This document shows positions 7,688 to 17,948 of a stretch of DNA of 58,573 nt, in pieces. The stretch is taken from contig JADHUV010000016.1 in NCBI GenBank assembly GCA_016784355.1, positions 1 through 58,573 of the forward strand. Reading direction: 5' to 3'. The stretch's first letter is position 1. The number at the start of each line of letters is the position of its first letter. The DNA is from Nitrospira sp. GTDB taxonomy: Bacteria > Nitrospirota > Thermodesulfovibrionia > UBA6902. Under the pieces are notes generated by a model, which had not been told where the DNA came from, made no database searches, and was given only the letters and a program-made list of their open reading frames with translations. The position numbers and the translations under genes are program-made.

Positions 7688-9520
7688 ATGAGATTATTAT
7701 TTAAACTACTCCTCGGCTTTGCAATAGTCGCTTTACTGAGTTTTGTCACGGAATATTATTCTTTAAAGATGAGCAAAGCAGCCCTGCAAAAGTCCATAGG
7801 GGAAAATTATGTTATTTTTGCAGAGGAATCACTCGACAAGATCGACAGGACTGTTCATAATTCTTTAATAAAGCTTCGAAGTTACGCAAACTATCTCTCA
7901 GGGAAAAAAGACTTACTCGAACTTGTAGAGGCGTTTGAAAAGATCAGCAATAAAGAAGAATACATTAAACGGGAAATCCTTGCCTGGGAGGAAGCGCCGA
8001 ACAATACAGTCAGCCCATTCATGCAGGCAATTATTGATAATGAAATGTCCGAAGAGATACGTGAAGAACTGGAACTCAAGGTGTTTTACGAGCAGGAGTA
8101 CGGCTACAGAATCTTCGAAGAAATCCTGATAACAAACGCCGCAGGGGTAAACATTGCCCAAACATCAAAGACAGATCATTATTACCATGCTGATGAAGAA
8201 TGGTGGCAGGCAGCACGCAAAGACGGACAGCACGTCAGTGATGTTGAAATCTATAACCGGACAGGCCATGACTCCATCGCCATATCAGTGAGAATTAATG
8301 ATAAGGCCGGCAACCTGCTGGGTATCATGCGGGCAGTCCTGACGATTGAAGAAATCAGGAACATACTGGAAGAAATCACTGCACTTCAACCCGACACTAC
8401 CAAAAATAGCCAGAGTCCGATTAAAAACAATCATGAGGCTCACGGGCATCACGGCCACAATACAATGTCTGTGAAACTCTTTAAAAAGAGCGGAGAACAG
8501 ATTTATTCTAATATCAACCAAGATTCCGTACACAGCCGTATTATAGCGGACTCTTTCTGGCAGATTGCATCTACTTCAGATTCCGGCTATTTCATAAGGA
8601 GCTCTACCGGGCATCATAAAGCAGAAGTCCTGTTTTCCTTTGCCCATTCACGAGGATATAAACACTACCCGGGCTTAGGCTGGACAATCTCAATCGGACA
8701 TGATACAGGTGAAATATTCGCCCCTGTTATCCGACTTAAGGATTATATCACTACTATTAGCCTGATCGTGACGGCTATTGCTATTGCTGCGGGCTTGATT
8801 ATCTCTACGAGCATAACACGTCCGATTCAGAAGCTTCGCGATGCTACCATCAGAATAGGACGCGGAGAATGGGACACTTCAATAGACATTCATTCCCATG
8901 ATGAGATAGGCCAACTGGCTGAATCATTCAGACAGATGACGGAAAACCTGAATACGACCACGGTCAAGCATGATCAGCTGGCTGTAGAGATCTCACAGCG
9001 AAAAAAACTGGAGCAGCAGCTCAGGGATATGTCGCTGACCGATGAACTCACCGGACTGTATAATCGAAGAGGACTCACTAGCATTGCCGATCATCTGCTG
9101 AAGATGGCGCGGCGCGGTAAGAACGGAGTATTTCTGCTTTTTGCTGATCTGGACAATATGAAAACGATTAATGACTCTCTAGGCCATGACGAAGGTGATA
9201 ATGCCTTAAGAGATACCGCTGAGATCCTTAAGAAAACATACAGAGAATCAGATGTCATAGCACGCTTAGGCGGCGATGAGTTTGCGGTGGTACCGGTCGG
9301 GACAGACAAAGAGACGATTGATATCATTTCCTCCCGTCTCAGACACCAGATAGATATTCACAATGAGGTTGGCCACCGCAAATATACGCTGAGTCTCAGC
9401 ATCGGGATTGCCTATTTTGATCCGGATCATCCGCTTTCGCTCAACGATCTTCTCAAGCAGGCAGACACCGCAATGTATCAGGATAAAAAACGCAAAAAAC
9501 AAAAAAAAATTGATACATAG
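7688..9520 (+). CDS. Membrane-bound diguanylate cyclase (sensor-HAMP-GGDEF)
   Basis: A 610-residue protein. There is one membrane segment at residues 3-22, a long periplasmic sensor (about 25-350, Cache-like, with 'DEEWWQAARKDGQHVSDVEIYNRTGHDSIAISV'), a second membrane segment (about 355-377), a HAMP linker starting at 'TRPIQKLRDATIRIG', and a GGDEF domain starting at 'DELTGLYNRRGL'. The catalytic motif GGDEF is intact at 528-532, and an RxxD inhibitory site (RESD, 519-522) sits five residues before it. It should therefore make cyclic di-GMP and be subject to product inhibition. A His-rich loop (HEAHGHHGHN, about 248-257) in the periplasmic part may bind metal. It stands alone, with no ribosome site. 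Confidence 0.9.
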   Translation: MRLLFKLLLGFAIVALLSFVTEYYSLKMSKAALQKSIGENYVIFAEESLDKIDRTVHNSLIKLRSYANYLSGKKDLLELVEAFEKISNKEEYIKREILAWEEAPNNTVSPFMQAIIDNEMSEEIREELELKVFYEQEYGYRIFEEILITNAAGVNIAQTSKTDHYYHADEEWWQAARKDGQHVSDVEIYNRTGHDSIAISVRINDKAGNLLGIMRAVLTIEEIRNILEEITALQPDTTKNSQSPIKNNHEAHGHHGHNTMSVKLFKKSGEQIYSNINQDSVHSRIIADSFWQIASTSDSGYFIRSSTGHHKAEVLFSFAHSRGYKHYPGLGWTISIGHDTGEIFAPVIRLKDYITTISLIVTAIAIAAGLIISTSITRPIQKLRDATIRIGRGEWDTSIDIHSHDEIGQLAESFRQMTENLNTTTVKHDQLAVEISQRKKLEQQLRDMSLTDELTGLYNRRGLTSIADHLLKMARRGKNGVFLLFADLDNMKTINDSLGHDEGDNALRDTAEILKKTYRESDVIARLGGDEFAVVPVGTDKETIDIISSRLRHQIDIHNEVGHRKYTLSLSIGIAYFDPDHPLSLNDLLKQADTAMYQDKKRKKQKKIDT

Positions 9521-9592
9521 AGCTCATCAGCAAGCCCCGACTATACCTGTTTCAAATTACTTACAGACCGGATAGTTTAATTCATTGATCAG

Positions 9593-12500
9593 CTAATCAG
9601 TTTTTAAAGGTCCTTCACCTTCTCCCCTGTCTTTTTTCAGCGGTTTATTTTTTCTGGGAATACTCTGCCATATAACAGGCTTTGAATAATTTCTCCAGGC
9701 CCATTTCAAAATACTGACAATGCCGAAAGAAATCCATAATGCCCAGGCAAGCATCGCCAGTCTGTAATAAATCATCGGGACTGATAAAACCATGGCGCTC
9801 GGCATTATCCGAGCGCTGTAATCAAGATACCAGCGCAGGATTCCACTATTAGAGCCATTGCCGAGTATATTCATATCTGGATGTCCCAGCAGTCCCTGAC
9901 TTATGGCGGAAACAAGTGAAACAACCGCAAAAACCGTCAGGACCGCAAGTCCGCACTGCATAAGATTAAAACGTCTTTTACCCATCTCGGAATCAGCCTT
10001 TCCCCTGAAATGAAAGGCAATAAGCCATCCAACAACAAACAGGCTTATGACAATACTGCTCTGACTCAAGCCTATCCCAAGGAGAAGCCAGTGTCGAAAC
10101 CTCAGCGGAGTAAGGCCTGTTTTGCTTAAGCCAAAGGCAACCAGAATAGTTACTATCACAACTGACCAGAAAAGAATGGCAGGACCCATAAGGGGGCCGG
10201 AAAAATAAAGCGGCCAGCGATTCTCCGGCAGATAAACTGAAATATTAGCATTAACATTATGTATACCAAGATCGATCTCAGGAGTTTTAAAAATAGCAGA
10301 GATACCGTTATTTACACGCCAGTGAAGCATAATCTCCTGTTTTCCCGGAACAATAGGCAGCGTCACATTTCTCTCCTCCTGACGTATAGACTGCTGCCTG
10401 CCACCAATCAATACTTCCTGTAATTCCGCACCCGCCGGAAGGACTATTGTATGCTGTCCTCCCTGACTGCTCCTTACCGATAGAGCAATTTTGCTATCCG
10501 TCACTCGCTGACCGGGGCGCACTTCAATCAGGCTCTTATCTACAGTCAGAGTCTGCCCCTCAATACCGGCAGGACGCGATATATAAAGCTGAACTTTCTC
10601 ACCGGGCCATGGGTGCCATTTAGGACTCCAATGATCTCCCTGCTGATGAAGAATAACCGGAATACCTTCATACTCCATATGGTAAACAGGGCTTACATCT
10701 GCCTGCCAGATTTCTGTCCACAAATGTGTCTCCGAATGAGTAAGCTCTATGACTTCAGTTCTCTCAAGCACAGACTCCCAGCTCAATTGAGTGGCCTTCG
10801 CATCAAGACTGATTTGCGCGCTGCCGTCCTTCACAACTATACCGGCAGTAATAACTGCCTCCCCCGGAATCAGGGGAATATCCAGCACCATCGCTGCACC
10901 CACAGGACTGATTCTCCGGATCGTAGTCTCTACTTTCCACTCCAGACCGATTAACAGATTCCTTTCCAAAACTGCAAACGGCGGCAGCACCCCCGAATCA
11001 AGGACCTGATTACTGCTGTTTGTCTCAACGGTAATGCGCTTAAACAGGATCTGCTTTTCTATCATGCCGTCCGGATGCAGTCCCTCACTGGTCCAGCCGC
11101 TTTGCTTAATACTGAGCTGATGCGGCTTTAAAGGCAGAGGCAGCTGAATAGTATTGTAACGGGGCAATGCACCTTTAAGCACAACTTCATGCCTGCCTTT
11201 TGATATCAGAGCAAAAAACCCATTACTGTCTCCATACATGGCATCTGCCCGTTTGCCGTCTATAGTAACCTCCCCCGGCAGCCAGTGCTTAACACTCCCG
11301 GGAAGAGGAACAGCCACGTCCAGCTGCGCGTCTACCTGCATCTTAATCTCAAGCACATCCGGTGTAATATTAATATGCATCGTCTGGATTTCAGCACAGC
11401 CGGGGAAGCAGTCATCTTGCTGAAGCAGACGAGACCTTAATTCATCCAACATCTGGGGAGAAGGAATCTCACTTGCAGAAACACTGCCGGAGGAGGCCAG
11501 AGAAAACAATAAGATCACAATTGAAAGAAAAGTCTTTAGCCCGGGATACTGCCATCCCTGCCCCCGAATATAACGTATCCCGAACATTCCCATGGCCAGT
11601 AAAATTACAAGACCTACGCGCAGAAAGGACAAGACAAGATTACCCCTTGGGCCTATTAAAACTAGGCTGACCTGTTGATCCCTGTGCACAGGACCGGACT
11701 CCATATGTACGGTATTCCATTCCCAGGAAGGCAGACCGGGTCCTGTCTGATTTACCATACTCGGGTCATACTGTGCGACTCGTGCAATGCGCTTCTCTTC
11801 ATATCGAGCTGCACCCTGACTCTTCATAACCTGTCTTGCATTATCTTTAAACTTCTCAGGCATAGCGTAATCCAGCATTGAACTCATCTCTGCCTGAGTA
11901 TTTGAGATTTCTTCACGTACTGCTGCAGGTACCGCCGGATAAGTCCTGGACATTGAGTGCCACGGTTTTTCCAGCTGCGGATAAATACCCACCCGCAATT
12001 GCTGAATAGCAAAGGGGATGGCGATCACTATAAGTATAACAATCACTGATATCTGATAAACCTTTACCATCTTTCTAAATCTTCCCTCCTCAATATGCTT
12101 AAGCAGAGCGCTGCCTGCAAGCAGAGCAAGCCATATCCAGCGAGGGGCTCCGGGCTCATGATAGAGAAGCACCATTGTTATAAATGCCAGAACGGCATGT
12201 TTAGCGGAATAAAGCCTGCCGAGTGAAATAGTAAAAATCAGGACAACGAACAGGTCAAGAAGTGTCCAGCGCGCAAGCCATGTATCTGGAATATTATCGA
12301 CCCCTGAGGCATGTATAATCCTATAGCCCGGCGGAAGAAAAAGCTGCGTACTTACTCTCTGAAAATCATGCTCCCACCCGGTAGCCGGAAGCTGCGAGAT
12401 ACTGCCGGAATACTCACTTTCCGCTATCAAATCAACCTGTCCCTTCCTTAGCTCAATCCCCGCCCTCTCAGACCCGTCACTACTGGTTATAAACTGCTCC

Positions 12501-13690
12501 ACCCCATCGACTATAACCCTGCCCAATTTCACCGGAGGGTTCATCTCCAGCCTCCAGTCACTGCTCTTCCTGCCCTTTATACTGTCCTTCACTGTGTACC
12601 CTGAACCATCGAACTTCAACCAGAGTTTCCTCTCAACTGTCATCTGATCAGGGGCCGGCTCAGGATCCCCCCTCTTTATTTCCATAAAGTTCATGGTATC
12701 ACCCGACAGGACCCTGTATGCCGGGAATTCACGCCAGGACTCAGGCAGAGATGTCTGCTGCGGATCTATAGGGGTTAAACCCTCTATCTCAACAATCCGA
12801 AGATCGGTACGGGCACTAAACACCCATACTTCCTCCTTCGGCCAGAAGCCGTCCTCCGGCGCTATAAACGTAAATGCAGAAATCGGTCCTGCACGCCGGA
12901 CAGTAAGGTTAATCATCCATTGACCCGGCCTGATCTGCACACGTATACGGCCATCATTTTCAACTCGTGCGGGCAAAGGACTATCCAGAGAAATCGGGAT
13001 AAATTCATCAGGCGAAAAAGCAGGACCTAAAACTATCTCCCTTGCGGCTCCGGATACATCAAGCTTTATAAAAAGCACTACCCTCGGCGGAATCCTGTCA
13101 TCAAACATACGATAACTTTCTATGCCCAGCCGGTTTTCAATAACTTCCTCTTTTTCACCTCGACTCTGAAGCCAGACTCTTCCCTGAGCGTCTATATTGG
13201 GGAAATCGCTTTTTTCCTCATTGACCATAAGTGAAAACAAGGCATTATCGCCGGGTATCTGGAGATATTCAGGCATCCGGCTCCAGCTGAATTCACCGGA
13301 GACCTTGTAGCTTCCAGCTGCTAGTTTTATATGGGGGCGACCACTTCTTTTCATGATCTCAACAGCCCTGTTATTGACCATGACATTACCCGGCCATTGA
13401 AACTCATTACCGGGAAGCATAATCCAGCTCTCATGATTAACCAGCCATTCCTGTTTAAATGTACCGCCATGATTGCCTGCAGATAATTGAAGCTCAGTAG
13501 GCCAGCTGCACCTTAGCTGATTGCTGTTGTTATATCTGGGAATGCAAAGATACTCTTCTTCATGACCTTCAAGAACCCAGCCCACCCAGGGTTTTAAAGG
13601 TTCAGGGACTTCCGGGGATTTGTTTGAATAAGAAGAGATCGGTATCAAAAGCAACAACAGTACATATACGAAAACTCGTATCGGATTCAT
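9593..13690 (-). CDS. Very large multi-pass membrane protein, function unknown
   Basis: A 1365-residue protein I do not recognise. A signal peptide (residues 1-22, ending SSYSNKS) leads into about 460 residues of beta-rich, Trp-rich periplasmic sequence. A membrane block of several segments follows (from 'LLDLFVVLIFTISLG' through 'VYQISVIVILIVIAIPF'). Next come a soluble part and two more segments ('VGLVILLAMGMFGI', 'FLSIVILLFSLASSG'). A second beta-rich region of some 450 residues starts with a Cys pair (DDCFPGC). Near the C-terminus there are about six further membrane segments. The two halves look like a repeat of 'periplasmic sandwich plus membrane block'. The start at 13690 begins a proper signal peptide; an in-frame codon at 13741 would put 17 extra residues before it. 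No partner gene is obvious. Confidence 0.75.
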   Translation of the reverse strand: MNPIRVFVYVLLLLLIPISSYSNKSPEVPEPLKPWVGWVLEGHEEEYLCIPRYNNSNQLRCSWPTELQLSAGNHGGTFKQEWLVNHESWIMLPGNEFQWPGNVMVNNRAVEIMKRSGRPHIKLAAGSYKVSGEFSWSRMPEYLQIPGDNALFSLMVNEEKSDFPNIDAQGRVWLQSRGEKEEVIENRLGIESYRMFDDRIPPRVVLFIKLDVSGAAREIVLGPAFSPDEFIPISLDSPLPARVENDGRIRVQIRPGQWMINLTVRRAGPISAFTFIAPEDGFWPKEEVWVFSARTDLRIVEIEGLTPIDPQQTSLPESWREFPAYRVLSGDTMNFMEIKRGDPEPAPDQMTVERKLWLKFDGSGYTVKDSIKGRKSSDWRLEMNPPVKLGRVIVDGVEQFITSSDGSERAGIELRKGQVDLIAESEYSGSISQLPATGWEHDFQRVSTQLFLPPGYRIIHASGVDNIPDTWLARWTLLDLFVVLIFTISLGRLYSAKHAVLAFITMVLLYHEPGAPRWIWLALLAGSALLKHIEEGRFRKMVKVYQISVIVILIVIAIPFAIQQLRVGIYPQLEKPWHSMSRTYPAVPAAVREEISNTQAEMSSMLDYAMPEKFKDNARQVMKSQGAARYEEKRIARVAQYDPSMVNQTGPGLPSWEWNTVHMESGPVHRDQQVSLVLIGPRGNLVLSFLRVGLVILLAMGMFGIRYIRGQGWQYPGLKTFLSIVILLFSLASSGSVSASEIPSPQMLDELRSRLLQQDDCFPGCAEIQTMHINITPDVLEIKMQVDAQLDVAVPLPGSVKHWLPGEVTIDGKRADAMYGDSNGFFALISKGRHEVVLKGALPRYNTIQLPLPLKPHQLSIKQSGWTSEGLHPDGMIEKQILFKRITVETNSSNQVLDSGVLPPFAVLERNLLIGLEWKVETTIRRISPVGAAMVLDIPLIPGEAVITAGIVVKDGSAQISLDAKATQLSWESVLERTEVIELTHSETHLWTEIWQADVSPVYHMEYEGIPVILHQQGDHWSPKWHPWPGEKVQLYISRPAGIEGQTLTVDKSLIEVRPGQRVTDSKIALSVRSSQGGQHTIVLPAGAELQEVLIGGRQQSIRQEERNVTLPIVPGKQEIMLHWRVNNGISAIFKTPEIDLGIHNVNANISVYLPENRWPLYFSGPLMGPAILFWSVVIVTILVAFGLSKTGLTPLRFRHWLLLGIGLSQSSIVISLFVVGWLIAFHFRGKADSEMGKRRFNLMQCGLAVLTVFAVVSLVSAISQGLLGHPDMNILGNGSNSGILRWYLDYSARIMPSAMVLSVPMIYYRLAMLAWALWISFGIVSILKWAWRNYSKPVIWQSIPRKNKPLKKDRGEGEGPLKTD

Positions 13691-13810
13691 TATAGTGCCT
13701 TTCTTTAAATAAAAAATAAATGTCATATCAGGCTGATACATTTACAAAGTACCTGACTGAATTCTGATGCTAATGCAGAAACAATTGTACCGCAAAAGAG
13801 AGTAAAAAGA

Positions 13811-14971
13811 TCAGGATGACATCTTCACAATTTTTGGATCAAAGCGCGCCATGACTTCTACCAGACTACTCTGGGCCGCCATGACCTCCTCTATATCTTT
13901 ATAAGCCATAGGCACTTCATCCAGGCCTGCTGATATAAGCGTAACACCTTTAAGCTTCAACATCTTCCGCGCCTCTTGCCAGGTAAATTTCTTTTTGGTC
14001 TCTGAACGGCTGAAGAGGCGCCCCGCCCCATGAGATGCCGATGCAAGAGAATCATGCTCACCTTTGCCTTTCACTACAAAACCCGGGGTTGCCATTGAGC
14101 CGGGGATAATCCCCAGGATATCCTTCCCGGCCGGGGTTGCACCCTTACGATGAACAACCACTTCCTTATTATCATGCACTTCCTTCCAGGCAAAGTTATG
14201 ATGGTTTTCTATATCCATAAGTACATTGGCTCTCAGTGATCTGATGATCCTCCGATGTATAAGTTCATGATTGGCCGCTGCATACCGTCCCATCAGTTCC
14301 ATTGCTTCCCAGTATTCCTGTCCGGCCTCTGAGTCCAGATCAAGCCAGCTGAGATGAGAAAGCTCCCGGGGCAGACCCTTTCGCAGTTCTTTTGCAATAT
14401 CACTATAATGCTTTGCCACTAATTGCCCGGCACCCCTGCTGCCGCTATGACTAAGGACTGCAAGATATTCCCCCTGATCAAGCCCAAGTTCCGTATTCAT
14501 AATTGTCAGAACCCCATACTCCACAAAATGATTGCCAGAGCCGCTTGTGCCTAACTGCTGCCAGGCCTTGTCCTTTATCCCGGCTGTAATACTCGTCACT
14601 GACCACTTATCGTCCATGACATCATGCTCAAGCCTTTTTTTGTAATGAGCACCAATGCCAAAAGCCGTTTCCCGCTCAAGCACATTGATCAACCTCCCGG
14701 TTTCTCCCTTAAGCGCACCAACCGGCATATCCAGAATACTCATCTTCATACGACAGGCAATATCCACTCCCACGGCATAGGGAATAACGGCATTATCCAC
14801 AGCAAGCACCCCGCCGATTGGCAGGCCATAGCCCACATGTGCATCAGGCATAAGGGCCCCTGAGACCGCAACAGGAAGCCTGCACGCATTTTCCATCTGT
14901 TTCAATGACTCAGCATTCAGGCCGGTGCCGTAAATTCTATATGCTACAGGCTCTTCACGTACCTCTATCAA
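13811..14971 (-). CDS. rtcB: RtcB-family RNA ligase
   Basis: A 386-residue protein of the RtcB family, which joins 3'-phosphate or 2',3'-cyclic phosphate RNA ends to 5'-OH ends using GTP and manganese. Metal and guanylate-binding motifs are visible: 'MPDAHVGYGLPIGGV', 'GVDIACRMKMSILD', 'LGTSGSGNHFVE', 'LSHSGSRGAG' and 'ASHGAGRLFSR', which holds the His that takes GMP. The length matches the shorter bacterial subfamily. It overlaps the end of folP by 4 bases (ATGA), so the two are translated together. It probably repairs or heals broken tRNA or rRNA. No archease gene is seen nearby. Confidence 0.9.
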   Translation of the reverse strand: MIEVREEPVAYRIYGTGLNAESLKQMENACRLPVAVSGALMPDAHVGYGLPIGGVLAVDNAVIPYAVGVDIACRMKMSILDMPVGALKGETGRLINVLERETAFGIGAHYKKRLEHDVMDDKWSVTSITAGIKDKAWQQLGTSGSGNHFVEYGVLTIMNTELGLDQGEYLAVLSHSGSRGAGQLVAKHYSDIAKELRKGLPRELSHLSWLDLDSEAGQEYWEAMELMGRYAAANHELIHRRIIRSLRANVLMDIENHHNFAWKEVHDNKEVVVHRKGATPAGKDILGIIPGSMATPGFVVKGKGEHDSLASASHGAGRLFSRSETKKKFTWQEARKMLKLKGVTLISAGLDEVPMAYKDIEEVMAAQSSLVEVMARFDPKIVKMSS

Positions 14972-15813
14972 TGGTTATAACCCCTTCTAACTGCATCAGC
15001 AACCCTCACCGCCCTGACCATTTCCTTCACATCATGAACCCTGATAATGCCGGCACCGTTTACGGCACCGATGGCGGCAATGGCAGCAGTGCCCTCAAGC
15101 CGCTGATCTGCGGGCAGGTCACCCAGTATTTTTCCGATAAATGCCTTGCGTGAGTGACCGAGCAGGATTGGTTTATTCAGCTTTGAGAAATCTGCAAGGC
15201 GCCTGATAATTTCAAGGTTGTGCTGCAGCGTCTTGCCAAATCCTATGCCGGGATCAAGGATAATCATATCCTCTGCAATACCTGCATCACGCGCAAGTGC
15301 AATACTTACTTCAAAATAATCAATAATTTCCTGAATCAGATCGAGATATTCCGGGTTGATCTGCATATTTTCCGGAGTACCCTTGATATGCATAAGAACT
15401 ACAGGAACCCGGTGCCTGGCAACAACCCCTGCCATATACGGATCAAACCTGAGACCGCTAATGTCATTGACGATAGCAGCACCCGCCCGCAAGGCGGCCT
15501 CTGCTACCTCGGCCTTATATGTATCGATGGAAATGGGAATGTTTACTCTGGAGGCGATCGCCTCTATTACCGGAACGACCCTGTTTATCTCTTCTACTGC
15601 CGTGATCTTTTCCGCGCCTGGCCTCGTGGATTCACCACCTATATCCAGTATATCCGCACCCTCTTCCTGCATCCTGAGCGCCTGCTGAATCGCCAACTCC
15701 TTTTCAAAGTGCAGGCCTCCATCAGAAAATGAATCAGGGGTGACATTGAGGATACCCATGATATGTGTCCGGCTGGAAAGATCCAGTCTGTGATTGCCCC
15801 AGACAAGTCTCAC
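14968..15813 (-). CDS. folP: Dihydropteroate synthase
   Basis: A 281-residue enzyme of normal length that condenses p-aminobenzoate with dihydropterin pyrophosphate in folate synthesis. Signature motifs: 'IMGILNVTPDSFSDGG' near the start, 'GADILDIGGESTRPGA', 'ISIDTYKAEVAEAAL', 'IVNDISGL', 'DPGIGFGKTLQHN' and 'GHSRKAFIG'. It lies 52 bases after ftsH, the widely conserved ftsH-folP order, and overlaps rtcB. Confidence 0.96.
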   Translation of the reverse strand: MRLVWGNHRLDLSSRTHIMGILNVTPDSFSDGGLHFEKELAIQQALRMQEEGADILDIGGESTRPGAEKITAVEEINRVVPVIEAIASRVNIPISIDTYKAEVAEAALRAGAAIVNDISGLRFDPYMAGVVARHRVPVVLMHIKGTPENMQINPEYLDLIQEIIDYFEVSIALARDAGIAEDMIILDPGIGFGKTLQHNLEIIRRLADFSKLNKPILLGHSRKAFIGKILGDLPADQRLEGTAAIAAIGAVNGAGIIRVHDVKEMVRAVRVADAVRRGYNH

Positions 15814-15865
15814 TTGGATACCTCAATAATACTCAGATAATTTTTAAACAGGGTAATATCAGAGC

Positions 15866-17824
15866 TTATGTAGAGCCCTCAGGGGCAGTTGCTCCCGGGG
15901 CTTTACCCCTGCCTTTTTTGGCATCAGCGTCTGCGGTTTCCGCCTCCGCAATCTCATCATCAACGAGCACAGCCTCAGGCGGTTCGCTGCCTCCATCTCC
16001 AGAGTCATCTGATTCAGGAAGATCAGAAAGGATAACTGGTTTAAGCTCCCTGCCTTGAGCCAGATCCTCTATTTCAGATGCGTCCAGGGTCTCCCTTTCA
16101 AGCAGCGCAGCTGCCATCCTGTCCAGCAGATCCCTGTTTTCTATAAGCAGGTTTTTGGCATAATCATACCTCTGCATAAGAATATTACTGACCTCTTCAT
16201 CTATTGCCTCAGCAGTCTTTTCAGAATAATCCTGCTGTTTGGCAAACTCCTTACCGAGGAATATCTGTTCCTCATTCTTACCAAATGTCAAAGGGCCCAA
16301 CTTCTCACTCATACCCCATACACATACCATCTTGCGTGCAAGTTCCGTAGCCCTCTGAAGGTCATTTCCGGCACCTGTTGTCATATGTCCAAGCGATATT
16401 TCTTCAGCTGCACGACCGCCCATAAATACAGCGAGCATATTCAGCAGATACTCACGGGAGTAGGTATACCTGTCATCTATAGGTAACTGCTGAGTTATAC
16501 CCAGCGCCATTCCACGCGGGATAATACTGACTTTATGAAGCGGATCAGTTCCGGGAGTAAGCTTGGCAACTATTGCATGACCGGCCTCATGGTGAGCAGT
16601 ATTGAGCTTCTCTTCTTCGGAAACTATCATGCTCTTTCTTTCCTTGCCCATCATGACCTTATCCTTGGCGGTCTCAAAATCTATCATCCCGACCTTGGTC
16701 TTTGAGTTTCTTGCAGCAAGCAGAGCAGCTTCATTAATCAGGTTTGCCAGATCCGCACCGGAAAAGCCCGGGGTTCCCCTTGCAAGTATCTCAAGCTTTA
16801 CATCATCATCTGTAGGAACTTTTCTTACATGGACCTTTATTATCTCAAGCCTGCCCTTTACATCAGGCGGAGGAACAACTACCTGTCTGTCAAATCTTCC
16901 CGGTCTCAGCAGGGCAGGATCAAGTACATCAGGTCTGTTAGTAGCAGCAATTACAATAACCCCCTCATTCGGGGCAAAGCCGTCCAGCTCTACAAGCAGC
17001 TGATTAAGCGTCTGTTCTCTTTCATCATGTCCACCGCCAAGCCCTGCTCCCCTGTGCCTTCCGACTGCATCAATCTCATCTATAAAAATAATACACGGAG
17101 CGCTTTTTTTGGACTGTTCAAACAGGTCTCTCACCCTTGAAGCACCTACACCGACAAACATCTCCACAAAATCCGAACCGCTGATAGAAAAAAACGGTAC
17201 CCCTGCCTCACCCGCAATGGCCTTGGCAAGCAATGTTTTACCAGATCCGGGAGTTCCTACAAGCATCACACCCTTCGGGATTTTACCGCCCAGTTTCTGA
17301 AACTTCTGAGGGTCCTTTAAAAAAGAAATTATCTCCGTAACCTCTTCCTTCGCTTCCTCAATCCCTGCAACATCCTTAAAGGTAATCTTCACACCCTTTT
17401 CCGAGACGAGCTTGGCCTTACTGCGTCCAAAAGACATAGCCTTGTTACCGCCATTCTGCATCTGCTTCATAAAAAACACCCATAGAAGCACCAGCAGCAG
17501 TATCGGGCCGAAATTAAACAGGACACTTATGTACCACGGTGTTGTATCAGGCCTGGCAGTAATGCGAACACCCTTTGCGCTGAGATCCTTGACAAGTTCA
17601 GGATAATAAGGCGCATAAGACTTAAACTGCACCCCATTTTTAAGAGTCCCGACAATCTGGTTTTCCGGCTGATTTATAGTAACCTCGGCTATCTCACCCT
17701 GACTGAGTCTCGCGGTGAAATCCGAAAATATCATTTCTTCGTTAGGCTTTGATGTCTCAAGCACGTTGATCACAAGGATCAACATCAGCCCAAACAGGAC
17801 CCATATGGCAATACTTTTATACAA
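15866..17824 (-). CDS. ftsH: ATP-dependent zinc metalloprotease FtsH
   Basis: A 652-residue inner-membrane protease. There are two membrane segments (about residues 5-22 and 103-125) around a small periplasmic domain. The AAA ATPase has Walker A GTPGSGKT, Walker B '[12 protein letters not shown]' and the second-region-of-homology motif '[20 protein letters not shown]'. The zinc site HEAGH lies at 412-416. FtsH degrades membrane proteins and regulators such as LpxC; a LapA/LapB-like adaptor is encoded at 3773-5107. The C-terminal 45 residues are acidic and Ala/Gly-rich, a low-complexity tail. It heads the ftsH-folP-rtcB group. Confidence 0.97.
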   Translation of the reverse strand: MYKSIAIWVLFGLMLILVINVLETSKPNEEMIFSDFTARLSQGEIAEVTINQPENQIVGTLKNGVQFKSYAPYYPELVKDLSAKGVRITARPDTTPWYISVLFNFGPILLLVLLWVFFMKQMQNGGNKAMSFGRSKAKLVSEKGVKITFKDVAGIEEAKEEVTEIISFLKDPQKFQKLGGKIPKGVMLVGTPGSGKTLLAKAIAGEAGVPFFSISGSDFVEMFVGVGASRVRDLFEQSKKSAPCIIFIDEIDAVGRHRGAGLGGGHDEREQTLNQLLVELDGFAPNEGVIVIAATNRPDVLDPALLRPGRFDRQVVVPPPDVKGRLEIIKVHVRKVPTDDDVKLEILARGTPGFSGADLANLINEAALLAARNSKTKVGMIDFETAKDKVMMGKERKSMIVSEEEKLNTAHHEAGHAIVAKLTPGTDPLHKVSIIPRGMALGITQQLPIDDRYTYSREYLLNMLAVFMGGRAAEEISLGHMTTGAGNDLQRATELARKMVCVWGMSEKLGPLTFGKNEEQIFLGKEFAKQQDYSEKTAEAIDEEVSNILMQRYDYAKNLLIENRDLLDRMAAALLERETLDASEIEDLAQGRELKPVILSDLPESDDSGDGGSEPPEAVLVDDEIAEAETADADAKKGRGKAPGATAPEGST

Positions 17825-17948
17825 GTAAATATACCTCCGTTATTTTATGAATAACTTAAAGATTAACATATTTCATTTTGGAATTCCAACGAATTGCAAA
17901 TAAATACCCCTATACTCCAATAAGGCTTATGAAAGCACCTCAGGGGTC

